49,153 bases of DNA from Acidobacteriota bacterium (GTDB lineage: Bacteria; Acidobacteriota; Terriglobia; Bryobacterales; Bryobacteraceae): assembly GCA_016871155.1 (NCBI GenBank), contig VFZO01000015.1, positions 1 to 49,153 of the forward strand, written 5' to 3'. This document shows positions 1-7,952 of this stretch, one piece after another; position 1 is the first letter of the stretch; each line of letters begins with the position of its first letter. The notes below the pieces were generated by a model. That model was not told the DNA's origin. It made no database searches and saw nothing but the letters and a program-made list of their open reading frames with translations. Made by a program: the position numbers and the translations under genes.

Positions 1-59
1 GGACATCGAAAAATATCGACGATTCCTAGCGTTGAAGGCTGTGTCTTTGGAGGTTCGCG

Positions 60-392
60 TTGCATAGTGCATTACAAAAAACAGACCGCAGAACCGCAGA
101 TCGTTTCCCGATCCAGCGTGAAGTTCATTACAAGGTCCTAAACAAGAAGAGTCCAGACGAGGCCGGCCTTGGCCGGACAATCAACATGAGCAGCACGGGA
201 ATCCTGTTTACAACGGACCACATGCTACTGCCGGGACGCCGTTTGGAACTCGCCATCAGTTGGCCGGCTCAACTCAACAACCAGACGCCTCTGCGCCTTG
301 TGGCCCGCGGCCGCGTGACCCGATACGAAGAAGGCCTCGCCGCCATCGAGATTCAGCAGTACGAATTCCGCACCGCACCAAAAGCGAACTAA
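60..392 (+). CDS. PilZ domain protein
   Basis: A 110-residue single-domain PilZ protein, the family that binds cyclic di-GMP and passes the signal to motility, exopolysaccharide or secretion machinery. The N-terminal part has the Arg-rich box (DRRTADRFPIQR, residues 9-20), and residues about 41-48 give the second conserved patch (N-M-S-S-T-G), which corresponds to the D/NxSxxG motif. Both c-di-GMP contact motifs therefore seem present. The start is a TTG at 60, chosen because a strong GGAGG lies at 49-53, six bases upstream; no ATG fits. It is encoded alone ahead of the cyanophycinase-like gene, with about 155 bases between them. The partner protein cannot be inferred from the neighbours. Confidence 0.8.
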   Translation: MHSALQKTDRRTADRFPIQREVHYKVLNKKSPDEAGLGRTINMSSTGILFTTDHMLLPGRRLELAISWPAQLNNQTPLRLVARGRVTRYEEGLAAIEIQQYEFRTAPKAN

Positions 393-548
393 TTTTCCCG
401 ACTCCACCGCCAAGGCGCTTGTTTCCAGCCGCGGCTTGCGGGTGTTCATTTCCCGCGCATCGAATCGCTTCCGGAATGCTGGGACCGGATGACACTCTTT
501 GGGAGCCGCGGAACGGGCGGGCCGGAGTTTTTTGCTTTACTGGAACGA

Positions 549-1391
549 GTGCGCGCTCTCCTTCTTCTTGCGGTGACAGTCACCGCGCAACAATCTCCGG
601 ATTACGACTACTTTCTTTCGGGGAATGCGGCCGATGTAAAGGCGGATACGAAACCCGGAGTTGTTCTCGCCGGTGGCTGCCGCGATGTGGAAGACGCCTG
701 GCGCTGGTTCCTGGCCAAAGGCGGGTACGGTGACATTGTCGTTCTCCGCGCCTCCGGCTCGAATGGATACCATGGCCTTGTCGAACGGCTCGGTGTCTCA
801 GTCAACTCCATCGAATCGATCGTGTTCAAGAACGCGGAGGCGTCAAGGGACCCATTCGTGATTCAGCGAATCGATCAGGCGGACGCTCTGTTCTTCGCCG
901 GGGGCAATCAGGCCAACTACGTCCGCTACTGGAAAGGCACTCCCGTCGAGGAGGCGATCCACCGCGCCGCGAAGAGGGGAGTTCCCATCGGGGGCACCAG
1001 CGCCGGCCTGGCCATCCTCGGCGAGTTCGGCTTTTCCGCCGAAAACGGCACCATCACGAGCGCGCAGGCGCAGGCCAATCCGAAGGATCCGCGCATCACC
1101 CTCAGCCACGATTTTCTTCGCTTTCCGCACCTTCACTGCCTCATCACCGACAGCCATTTCTCCGAGCGAAAACGCGAAGGCCGGCTGGAAGTATTCATGC
1201 GGCGAATCGAAGTGGATTATCCCCGCTGCCGCACGGCGCGCGGTCTTGGCATCGACGAGCGCACCACAGTGTTGATGGATGCAGATGGCACGGCAAAGGT
1301 TGTGGGTTCAGGGGCGGCGCATTACTGGACCGGCCCCGCCAAACACCGTTATGCCGCCGGGGAATCGTTCTCTTTGCGATTTGGGGAGTAG
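549..1391 (+). CDS. Cyanophycinase-like peptidase S51, exported
   Basis: A serine peptidase of family S51, which includes cyanophycinase and dipeptidase E. The nucleophile elbow G-G-T-S-A-G is present, with Ser about residue 151 from the chosen start; the preceding FFAGGNQANY segment is also typical of the family. The reading frame is open from an ATG at 489, but that start would put 20 unrelated residues before the hydrophobic stretch. A GTG at 549 instead gives a clean signal peptide (VRALLLLAVTVTAQ), so export is likely. Exported cyanophycinase homologues degrade multi-L-arginyl-poly-L-aspartate or other isoaspartyl peptides; the true substrate is unknown. The 3' end overlaps the convergent MBL-fold gene by 43 bases. 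Confidence 0.8.
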   Translation: MRALLLLAVTVTAQQSPDYDYFLSGNAADVKADTKPGVVLAGGCRDVEDAWRWFLAKGGYGDIVVLRASGSNGYHGLVERLGVSVNSIESIVFKNAEASRDPFVIQRIDQADALFFAGGNQANYVRYWKGTPVEEAIHRAAKRGVPIGGTSAGLAILGEFGFSAENGTITSAQAQANPKDPRITLSHDFLRFPHLHCLITDSHFSERKREGRLEVFMRRIEVDYPRCRTARGLGIDERTTVLMDADGTAKVVGSGAAHYWTGPAKHRYAAGESFSLRFGE

Positions 1392-2131
1392 ACAAACCGC
1401 TCGCCGAGCGACAGGATGCGGTGTGGCGTTCCCAGACGCGCGGCCTCGGCGGCGAAGCCGGCCGGGTCGGCAGTGTTGAATTCGAACATGTCGTAGTGGC
1501 ACGGAATCGTCACCTTCGCGCCTATCGCCTTGCCCAGCCACGCCGCCTCTGCGTGGTTCATGTTTCCGACCTTTCCGTTGATCGGCAGGATCGCGATATC
1601 CACATCGAAGCCGCGCAGAAGCGGAGCCTGGCTTTCGTACAGGAGCGTATCGCCGGAATGATAGATCGTCACGCCATTTGTCCGGACCACGTACCCGATT
1701 GTCTCCGGTGTCAAAGACTCATGCGCGGCCGGCACGGCGGTGAAATCAAAGCCTCCTACCGGGCGAGTCTCGCCGATCCGCATTCCGAGCGGCCAGTCTT
1801 TGGCGCAGCCCAGACGATCGCAAACGAACGCGCGGTTTGCCTCTGGAATGACCAATTTTTTGGGAGCGATGCCGTGCAGCGTCTCGGCGTCCAAGTGGTC
1901 CGTGTGGTTGTGCGTGGAGGTGGCCACATCGACGAATGTGAGCTCCGAGGGCGCCGCCACAATCGGTTTCATCCGCACATGCGGCTTAGGGGTGTTAGCG
2001 TATTTGCGAGTCAACGAATCGGACAGATAGGGATCGAAGCAGAGCCATTCGCCGGCGCTGTAAACCAGGTATCCGCTCTGGCCCAGCCACCAGAGCGCCA
2101 CACCGTCCACACCGCTCGTGTCCCATCTCAT
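1349..2131 (-). CDS. MBL-fold metal-dependent hydrolase (UlaG-like)
   Basis: A 260-residue metallo-beta-lactamase-fold hydrolase. The metal-binding motif H-N-H-T-D-H is at about residues 74-79, followed by AAHE, HSGDT and PCHYDMFEFN, which match the metal-ligand pattern of the UlaG (L-ascorbate-6-phosphate lactonase) and YtkL-like branch. The start is the ATG at 2131, which overlaps the TGA of the upstream methyltransferase gene (ATGA); a longer open frame reaching 2257 has no family-like sequence. It is the last gene of the minus-strand operon that begins with the cupin at 6023. A lactonase or phosphodiesterase role on a sugar derivative would suit the operon (inference). Its 3' end overlaps the cyanophycinase-like gene. 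Confidence 0.85.
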   Translation of the reverse strand: MRWDTSGVDGVALWWLGQSGYLVYSAGEWLCFDPYLSDSLTRKYANTPKPHVRMKPIVAAPSELTFVDVATSTHNHTDHLDAETLHGIAPKKLVIPEANRAFVCDRLGCAKDWPLGMRIGETRPVGGFDFTAVPAAHESLTPETIGYVVRTNGVTIYHSGDTLLYESQAPLLRGFDVDIAILPINGKVGNMNHAEAAWLGKAIGAKVTIPCHYDMFEFNTADPAGFAAEAARLGTPHRILSLGERFVYSPNRKENDSPAA

Positions 2132-3150
2132 CCCCGAGCGATCCTTGCGCCGTCGCACATTGCCTTCAATTTCTTCTTGGCGGCCCAGCGCGCAGTCTGC
2201 GAAAGACCGCAATCCGGCGCGACGGAGAGCTTGTCGGCCGGAACGTGCTCGAGGCATCGCTTAATGCGCGCCGCCACGACGGACGGAGTTTCGATGAAGT
2301 AGCTCTTTACATCGATTACGCCCACCGACACGTCCATGCGCTCGGCGAACGCTTCCAAAACCTTCAGCTCGGCGAACTCCCGGCTGGCCATCTCCAGGTG
2401 CACCTCATCGACTTCCAGCTTCAGGAATTCGGGCAGCATGGGCGCGTAGCGCCTGGGCGCGACGGCTCGGGCCTTGTAGTTTCCAAAACAGAGGTGCGTG
2501 CTCAAGCGGCACCGCCCTTTCAAGTCCGCCACGGTCCGGTTAAAGATCGAAGCGAGCCGGGCTGGATCCTCCTTGTACGCGTAACACGACATGGACGGTT
2601 CGTCGACGCAGATCTCGCGGCACCCGGCTTCGACCAGAGCCCGCAACTCGGCCGATACGACCGGCAGCAGCGCTTCGGTCACGGCCCACCGGTCCTTGTA
2701 ATCTCCGCCCGGCATAATGCGCCCGGAAAGTGTGTAGGGTCCCGGCACGGACACCTTCAGCGCCGGCCCTTCCGGCGCCAGACGGCGCAGGCGTTCGAAC
2801 TCTTCCACCGAACCCAGGCCGCGCGGCGCGCGGATCTCGCCGGTGATGCCGTGCTTCCCGCGCTGATCGTGTGCAGGGGGACCAAAGCGCCGCACCGGCT
2901 TGGTCTCCAGAGCCAAGCCTTCCAGAAACCCGTAGAACGAGAGATTGAAATCGAAGCGCGTCTGCTCACCGTCGGTGATCACATCCAGCCCCGCGTCGAG
3001 CTGATCTAGAATCGCCACCCGCGCCGCATCGTCCCGCAACTCGGCCAGATCGTCCGGCCCGAACCGGTCCAACTGCTCCGAGGCCAACTCCAACCACCCC
3101 GGAAACGGGTAGCTGCCAATTACGGTCGTGCGAATCGGTATGGGCTGCAT
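2128..3150 (-). CDS. Core MetE-type cobalamin-independent methyltransferase
   Basis: A 340-residue protein equivalent to the C-terminal catalytic barrel of cobalamin-independent methionine synthase (MetE is about 750 residues), so it is a single-domain 'core MetE'. The zinc ligands are visible: His219 and Cys221 (STHLCFGNY), Glu253 (VHLEMA) and Cys314 (PDCGL). The N-terminal TTVIGSYPFP and the ICVDEPSM segment are also family hallmarks. Full MetE transfers a methyl group from methyltetrahydrofolate to homocysteine; core forms lack the N-terminal half and use another methyl donor, such as methylcobalamin or a methylated compound. It overlaps the MBL gene by 4 bases and sits 6 bases from the SDR gene, so it is cotranscribed with sugar-type enzymes, an unusual setting for methionine synthesis. 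Confidence 0.85.
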   Translation of the reverse strand: MQPIPIRTTVIGSYPFPGWLELASEQLDRFGPDDLAELRDDAARVAILDQLDAGLDVITDGEQTRFDFNLSFYGFLEGLALETKPVRRFGPPAHDQRGKHGITGEIRAPRGLGSVEEFERLRRLAPEGPALKVSVPGPYTLSGRIMPGGDYKDRWAVTEALLPVVSAELRALVEAGCREICVDEPSMSCYAYKEDPARLASIFNRTVADLKGRCRLSTHLCFGNYKARAVAPRRYAPMLPEFLKLEVDEVHLEMASREFAELKVLEAFAERMDVSVGVIDVKSYFIETPSVVAARIKRCLEHVPADKLSVAPDCGLSQTARWAAKKKLKAMCDGARIARG

Positions 3151-3156
3151 GTTGGG

Positions 3157-3876
3157 CTACGGCGAGACCGCCCAGCCTCCATCGACATTCACAATCTGCC
3201 CCGTGATCGGCGTCGATTCGTCGCTCAGCAGGAACAGCGCCGTGCGCGCGACCTGTTCCGGCTCCAGGATTCCGGTGAGCGGCTGTTTCGATTCGATGTA
3301 GGCCATGATGGCCGGGTCCGATTGCGCGCGCGCACTCATCGGCGAGCGCACCAGCCCCGGCGCAATCACGTTCATGCGAATCCGGTGCCGCGCGTAGTAG
3401 GCGGCCGCCGATATCGTCATCGACTCGACGGCGCCCTTGGCCGCGACGTAGGCGTGCGTTGCAAAATGGTCCGGCTGCGGGTGAAAGGCGACGACGCTGC
3501 CCATCTGCAACACCGCGCCCGGCTGCCCGTGGGTCATCCAGTAGTTCAAGGCGGAGCGCGTCATCAAAAACATCGTCCGCAGATTGGTTCGCAGGGTCTC
3601 GTCGAATCCGGCGGTCGAACAATCGTGCATCGGGCCATCGCCCCACTGCCGGCCCGAGGCGCCCGCGCAGTTAAAGAGAGCATGCAGCCCGCCCATACGG
3701 TCCAGCGCCTCCTGAAACGCGCGCTCCACCTGTTCTTCTTCACGCAGGTCGGCTTGCACGTCAGCCGAATCGCCGATGCCAACCGTCAGGACAGTGTGAC
3801 CGCGCTCCCGCGCCATATGTGCCGTTGCAGCCGCGATGCCTGTCGACCCCGTGATCAATATTTGACGCGAATCCAT
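3157..3876 (-). CDS. Short-chain dehydrogenase/reductase
   Basis: A 239-residue classical SDR: an NAD(P)-dependent oxidoreductase acting on an alcohol or keto group. The Rossmann signature (TGSTGIAAATA) is at residues 9-19, where the usual third Gly of TGxxxGxG is Ala. The catalytic Ser (MGSVVAF) and the Tyr-x3-Lys pair (AYVAAKG) are intact, as is the C-terminal ITGQIVNVDGGW. The ATG at 3876 is preceded by GGAGG at the right spacing, so the longer frame to 4044 is rejected. It overlaps the preceding dehydrogenase gene by 22 bases, which implies translational coupling. Its likely job is the second redox step on the product of the upstream Gfo/Idh/MocA enzyme (inference). Confidence 0.87.
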   Translation of the reverse strand: MDSRQILITGSTGIAAATAHMARERGHTVLTVGIGDSADVQADLREEEQVERAFQEALDRMGGLHALFNCAGASGRQWGDGPMHDCSTAGFDETLRTNLRTMFLMTRSALNYWMTHGQPGAVLQMGSVVAFHPQPDHFATHAYVAAKGAVESMTISAAAYYARHRIRMNVIAPGLVRSPMSARAQSDPAIMAYIESKQPLTGILEPEQVARTALFLLSDESTPITGQIVNVDGGWAVSP

Positions 3877-4898
3877 CGTTTCCTCCGCATGGACTCGTAC
3901 CCGGCGTCTAGAATGCAGTTCACGATATAGCCGTCCTCGTAGGTCTCCCTTGGTGCGGCGCCGTCGCGCACACACTCGACGAAATGCCGCATTTCGGCCT
4001 GGTAGCCGTAGGCGAACGCCTCTTCCGGCAAGGGCCGGGTCCAACCGAAATCCAGGTCGGCCTTTTCGATCACATAGCCCGCCGGCTGCGAAGTGAAACT
4101 GGAGATGGGAGTCCCGCGGGTTACGTCAGTGAACAGGGATCCCTCGGAGCCGTGAATCTCGTTGCGCAGGTCCAGTCCGCCCTTGGTAGTCCACGATAAT
4201 TCGCAGTGGCCGATGCCGCCGGAGGCGAACTTCAGCACCAGCAGCGCGTTGTCCTCGCCCTTCGTCTTGGGCCCGTGCACAAGGTTTGCGCCCCAGGCCA
4301 TGACTTCGACTACGGGATTCTCTTTGCCAAAGAAGTATCGCGCCGCTTCCACACAGTGGCAGGCCAAGTCGTTCATAGCGCCGCCGCCAGTCTTCTCAAC
4401 GTCCCAAAAGTGGGGCGAATGCGGCCCGGAATGGGATTCGCGCGAACGAACCCACAGTACCCGGCCGATGCCGCCGCTCTCGATCATCTCGCGAGCTTTC
4501 ACGACGCATGGCGAGAAGACCTCTGTCTCGGCGTAGCCGTGCAGCCGGCCGGACTTCCGCACCGCGTCGAACATCTTCTTGGCCTCGCCTCGGTTCCGGG
4601 CCAGCGGCTTGGTGCACACTTGATTCCGCTTGGCCGCTGCCAGCGCAAGGGAGACCGGCAAGTGCTCCTCATTTGGCAGGGCGATGATGTAGAGATCGAT
4701 GTCGTCGCGGGCGATAACCGCGTCGAGCTTGGTTGCCGGCTCTGGAATCTTCCACTTGGCCGCCAATGTCTTCGCCCGCTTCGGCGTGCGCGAATAGTTC
4801 ACCACCACTTCGTGGCCATTTACGTTCGCCAGACCCTGCATATAGAACTCGGCGACGAATCCGGAGCCGAGCATTGCCACACGCACCGGCCTACTCAT
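3855..4898 (-). CDS. Gfo/Idh/MocA family oxidoreductase, cytoplasmic
   Basis: A 347-residue NAD(P)-dependent dehydrogenase with an N-terminal Rossmann fold (VAMLGSGFVAEFY, residues 7-19) and the family motif CTKPLARN, the EKP-equivalent in which Glu is replaced by Thr. The C-terminal alpha/beta substrate domain contains GGGAMNDLACHCVEAARYF, with the conserved Asp and His of the active site. The family oxidises or epimerises sugars, inositols and their acids. Unlike the other four Gfo proteins in this window it has no twin-arginine leader, so it should be cytoplasmic. It overlaps the SIS gene upstream by 8 bases and the SDR gene downstream by 22. The substrate is unknown. Confidence 0.88.
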   Translation of the reverse strand: MSRPVRVAMLGSGFVAEFYMQGLANVNGHEVVVNYSRTPKRAKTLAAKWKIPEPATKLDAVIARDDIDLYIIALPNEEHLPVSLALAAAKRNQVCTKPLARNRGEAKKMFDAVRKSGRLHGYAETEVFSPCVVKAREMIESGGIGRVLWVRSRESHSGPHSPHFWDVEKTGGGAMNDLACHCVEAARYFFGKENPVVEVMAWGANLVHGPKTKGEDNALLVLKFASGGIGHCELSWTTKGGLDLRNEIHGSEGSLFTDVTRGTPISSFTSQPAGYVIEKADLDFGWTRPLPEEAFAYGYQAEMRHFVECVRDGAAPRETYEDGYIVNCILDAGYESMRRKRWIRVKY

Positions 4899-5661
4899 AC
4901 AGATGCCTCAGCGATTTCCGGTACGATTCGTAGAAAGTTTCTAATTGTTCGCTCGCTGACGTATTCCCGACGAATTGATGTGACGGCAATACAACCGGCT
5001 TGACTCCTTGGGCCAGCAGCAGTTCGGCCGTCTCCACGCGTAGCATGTTGATGATCATCGCACCGGTGACGGTGGAAGTGGGGCCGGTGCGCCATTCCAG
5101 GCCGGGCAGTTCCACGACGCAGTCGCCCGGCGGGCACTGGTTGTCGATGACCAGGTCCGCGTAATCGATGAGCTTCTTGCCCGAACTATGCCCGGACGGG
5201 GCGGTCTCGCAATGGTTTCGCGCGACGATTGCAATTACGGGTAAGCCGCGGCGCTGCGCGCCAGAGGCCATTTCCACGATCACGGGCCGTATGCCGCTGG
5301 TCGAGATGACGATCATTGCGTCATTCGGACCAAAATGAAAACTTTTCAATAATTCTTCGGCGTACCCTTCGTACTTCTCCAGGTGGAGCGGCGCGCGAAG
5401 CCCGTTGGTGCCCACAATAGAGGCGTGATTCGACAATGCCAGTTCCGCCAGCGCCACCCAACCTGTGTAGCAGCCTTGGCGCGGCGTCATCTCTTCACAC
5501 ATCATCCGGGAGTGACCATTGCCGAACAGGAACACGAGGCCGCCCTTGGCAATCCGGTCCGCGCACAGCGCCGCCGCCCGCCGGATGGTCTCGGTTTCCC
5601 GCTCACGGAGGGTCCCGAGCAACGCCATCGTGCGCTCGAAATAGGTGTCCAGGGCGCTCAT
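4891..5661 (-). CDS. SIS-domain sugar isomerase/phosphosugar-binding protein
   Basis: A 256-residue SIS-domain protein of the UPF0309 type. The sugar-phosphate site is visible as VFLFGNGHSRMMCEEM (about residues 42-57) and VISTSGIRPVIVEMA further on, and the segment ELPGLEWRTGPTSTVTGAMI matches the C-terminal half of this family. Such proteins isomerise, deaminate or sense phosphosugars. The start is the ATG at 5661, which overlaps the TGA of the upstream cupin gene as ATGA. It is cotranscribed with a dehydrogenase, an SDR and a cupin, which argues for a catabolic module for a sugar or amino-sugar derivative. Confidence 0.85.
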   Translation of the reverse strand: MSALDTYFERTMALLGTLRERETETIRRAAALCADRIAKGGLVFLFGNGHSRMMCEEMTPRQGCYTGWVALAELALSNHASIVGTNGLRAPLHLEKYEGYAEELLKSFHFGPNDAMIVISTSGIRPVIVEMASGAQRRGLPVIAIVARNHCETAPSGHSSGKKLIDYADLVIDNQCPPGDCVVELPGLEWRTGPTSTVTGAMIINMLRVETAELLLAQGVKPVVLPSHQFVGNTSASEQLETFYESYRKSLRHLYE

Positions 5662-6023
5662 GCCGGGTCTCTGTGGACAGTGCCGAGCGAAAAGGCAGGC
5701 AGGCAGACCGCGATGTATTCGGCGCCCTCCTCGCCCGGAGTCGAGTAGCGTACCCACTCCCCGGCCTGGGTCAGCACGGCCTGCCCTGCGGCCACCGTCA
5801 TCGACCCGCCGCTAAAATCGACCTGCAGGGCGCCCTTCAGAACGACCGTGTATTCATCGAACTCCGGCGTCTGGCCCGGCTCCACCCAGCCGCCGGGGCT
5901 GCGCATATGCGCGATGGACACGGCCGTGGAGGCGCTGTTCACGCGTCCAAAGTATTCGTCGATCAGCTTCGGCTTATTGCCCGCCGCTTCAATTCGCGTT
6001 GGTTTTTCGAGGAGGGTCGGCAT
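5658..6023 (-). CDS. Cupin domain protein
   Basis: A 121-residue single cupin protein and the first gene of a six-gene operon running to 1349. It has the conserved barrel segments (PEFDEYTVVLKGALQVDF, then AGQAVLTQAGEWVRYS), but the first motif carries Glu/Asp where metal-binding His residues would usually be, so metal use is uncertain. The start is the ATG at 6023, with AGGAG seven bases upstream; the frame runs back to 6062 without a ribosome site. Possible roles are sugar isomerisation, ligand sensing or small-molecule binding for the SIS and dehydrogenase products. The sequence does not decide between them. Confidence 0.8.
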   Translation of the reverse strand: MPTLLEKPTRIEAAGNKPKLIDEYFGRVNSASTAVSIAHMRSPGGWVEPGQTPEFDEYTVVLKGALQVDFSGGSMTVAAGQAVLTQAGEWVRYSTPGEEGAEYIAVCLPAFSLGTVHRDPA

Positions 6024-6095
6024 GGAAACTCCTACTCTATCCCATCCCTTGGCAATTCGCACCTAGTGTTCGAAGGGGGCGGAAATCTATATTTG

Positions 6096-6127
6096 TATAC
6101 ATGTAGTTGTTATAAACTACATGTATA
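6096..6127. promoter_or_regulatory. Perfect 13-bp inverted repeat, candidate operator
   Basis: The arms at 6096-6108 and 6115-6127 (TATACATGTAGTT and its exact complement) flank a six-base AT-rich spacer. The repeat lies in the divergent region between the cupin operon and rpoD, about 75 bases upstream of the cupin start. Each arm itself contains the palindrome ACATGT. Such a symmetrical site is typical of a dimeric repressor or activator. No regulator gene is adjacent. Confidence 0.5.
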
Positions 6128-6206
6128 GCGTAAACTCTTTTTGTTGGAGAGACACGACATGCAACAAAATTTCGTCATTGCCATCTGAATGGATGTGGGT
6201 GAAATT

Positions 6207-6240
6207 AGGTCTTAACACAAGACCTGATGGGTGCTATACT
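6207..6240 (+). promoter_or_regulatory. Sigma-70 promoter of rpoD with an operator over the -35 box
   Basis: A TTAACA at 6212-6217 and an extended -10 TGCTATACT (hexamer 6235-6240) are separated by exactly 17 bases: five of six matches to TTGACA and a near-consensus -10. A perfect 7-bp inverted repeat (AGGTCTT at 6207-6213, AAGACCT at 6219-6225) straddles the -35 element, so a bound protein would block polymerase. Transcription would start near 6247, leaving a leader of about 150 bases. Confidence 0.6.
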
Positions 6241-6259
6241 CGGTCGTGGCGCCACCTGT

Positions 6260-6330
6260 TACCTGGTCGTTCCGTCCAGGTATCGATTTGGGCGGCATTT
6301 TCCCACCGAAGCTAGCCCCACCGCCCAAAT
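6260..6330 (+). promoter_or_regulatory. Structured 5' leader of rpoD (two stem-loops)
   Basis: Two perfect stems fall inside the predicted rpoD leader. TACCTGG at 6260-6266 pairs with CCAGGTA at 6276-6282 (9-base loop). ATTTGGGCGG at 6286-6295 pairs with CCGCCCAAAT at 6321-6330 (25-base loop). Neither has a U-run, so they are not simple terminators. They may control stability or translation of the sigma factor mRNA (inference). No known riboswitch was recognised. Confidence 0.45.
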
Positions 6331-6395
6331 TTCCAGAGAATAACAGATTATCATTCCGTACAGGACTCCGGGTTCGTGTGCGGGAAGCGGGTTGA

Positions 6396-7952
6396 ATGGA
6401 CCATTTTGACGATCAGTACCTTGGAGACTCTACCGAGCCCCTAGGCCTACCCTTCGACGAAGAGCAAAATTTCTTCCATCCGGAAGAGGTACACGACGGC
6501 GACGAATTTCAGGGCCAGCAGCCTCAAGAGGAGTCGATCTACACCGATGATCCGGTTCGCGTTTACCTGCGCGAAATGGGCGCGGTTCCGTTGCTCACAC
6601 GTGAGGGCGAGGTCAATCTTGCCCGGCGCATGGAGCGCGGCAAGGTGCGTATGCTCAAGGCGATCAGCCGTTCGGCCGTCGTTCAAAACCGTGTCGTCGA
6701 ATTCGCCGACCAGCTAAAGCGCGCCGAAATCGAACTGGATGTCCTGGTCGATTTGGGCGACGTTGAGGAGGGTACGCCCGCCGAGACGAAGATGCGCAAG
6801 GAGATCACCGAGCGAGTCCTGAACCTGGGTGTATTGCATCGAAAGCAGCTCCAATCGCTCGAGAAACTGAATGAAACCCCGGTCCCGCGGGCAACGGAGA
6901 AGAATCCAGCGGTGAGAAAGGCCTTCCGTAAGGCCTACTGGAAGGCAGCCCGCACCCAGGTGGACATCAGCCTGGCTATCCGGAATATCCCGTTCCTGCC
7001 GGTCCGTTGGCGCGAATTCGCCAAGGAAATCGAGCGGACGGTGGATGAGGTTACGCACCTCGATTCGGAACTGCGCAAGCTCGAAAGCCGTAAGGACCCG
7101 TCGCATCAGCTCCGGATCCGGGAGCTGAAGCGCGAAGTCAAAAAGCGTGAGCAGTTCGCCGGCGCCTCCATCGCTCAGCTCCGTCATACTATTTCTGTAA
7201 TAAGAGCTGGCGAAATTGAGGCGGAGCGCGCCAAGAAGGACCTGGTTGAGGCAAACCTTCGCCTGGTCGTTTCCGTCGCTAAGAAGTACGTGAACCGTGG
7301 CCTGCACCTGCTGGACCTGATCCAGGAGGGCAATATCGGCCTGATGCGCGCGGCCGACAAGTTCGAATACCGCCGCGGCTACAAGTTCTCAACCTACGCC
7401 ACCTGGTGGATTCGCCAGGCCATCACAAGGGCCATCGCCGACCAATCCCGCACCATTCGTATTCCGGTGCACATGAACGAGTCGATGAACAAGTTCCTGC
7501 GTGCCACGCGCGAACTGGAAAAAGAACTGGGCCGCCAACCAACCAACGAGGAGATCAGCCGGCGGATGGACATCCCGGTCGAGAAGGTCCAGAAGCTGAA
7601 GACCATTTCCCGCGATCCAGTCTCCCTGGAGACCCCGGTTGGCCGGGACGGCGAATCCGCTCTCGGCGACCTGATCGAAGACCGTTGGGTTGGCTCGCCT
7701 GTGGACGCCGTGATCGAGTCCAACGTCCGCGATGAAACCGCTAACATATTGAAAACACTATCCCCGAAAGAGGAGAAGGTGATCCGTATGCGGTTCGGTA
7801 TCGGATGCGACCGGGAGCATACCCTGGAAGAGATCGGCCAGGAGTTCGACGTGACGCGCGAGCGGATTCGCCAAATCGAAGCCAAAGCGCTGCGTCAACT
7901 TCGGTCTCCGGAGCGTGCCCGCCACCTCCGTGCATTGCTCGCCGCCCGTTAA
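6396..7952 (+). CDS. rpoD: RNA polymerase primary sigma factor RpoD
   Basis: A 518-residue sigma-70 factor that directs housekeeping transcription. Region 1.2 is at about 52-82 ([12 protein letters not shown]), followed by a long non-conserved helical insert between regions 1.2 and 2, as in primary sigma factors. Region 2 is at about 283-360 with [15 protein letters not shown] and the core-binding and -10-recognising block [14 protein letters not shown]. Region 3 follows, and region 4.2 near the C-terminus carries [20 protein letters not shown]. The first 50 residues are strongly acidic, as in a region 1.1. The length is slightly below that of E. coli RpoD. The gene stands alone behind its own promoter, and its stop overlaps the convergent LRR gene by 4 bases. 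Confidence 0.97.
   Translation: MDHFDDQYLGDSTEPLGLPFDEEQNFFHPEEVHDGDEFQGQQPQEESIYTDDPVRVYLREMGAVPLLTREGEVNLARRMERGKVRMLKAISRSAVVQNRVVEFADQLKRAEIELDVLVDLGDVEEGTPAETKMRKEITERVLNLGVLHRKQLQSLEKLNETPVPRATEKNPAVRKAFRKAYWKAARTQVDISLAIRNIPFLPVRWREFAKEIERTVDEVTHLDSELRKLESRKDPSHQLRIRELKREVKKREQFAGASIAQLRHTISVIRAGEIEAERAKKDLVEANLRLVVSVAKKYVNRGLHLLDLIQEGNIGLMRAADKFEYRRGYKFSTYATWWIRQAITRAIADQSRTIRIPVHMNESMNKFLRATRELEKELGRQPTNEEISRRMDIPVEKVQKLKTISRDPVSLETPVGRDGESALGDLIEDRWVGSPVDAVIESNVRDETANILKTLSPKEEKVIRMRFGIGCDREHTLEEIGQEFDVTRERIRQIEAKALRQLRSPERARHLRALLAAR

Noticed and set aside
1421..2302. Long plus-strand open frame opposite the MBL gene
   Set aside because: It is antisense to a well-supported MBL hydrolase, has no family motif and reflects high GC content.
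6260..6330. Rho-independent terminator or known riboswitch in the rpoD leader
   Set aside because: The stems lack a U-run and match no riboswitch core I know.
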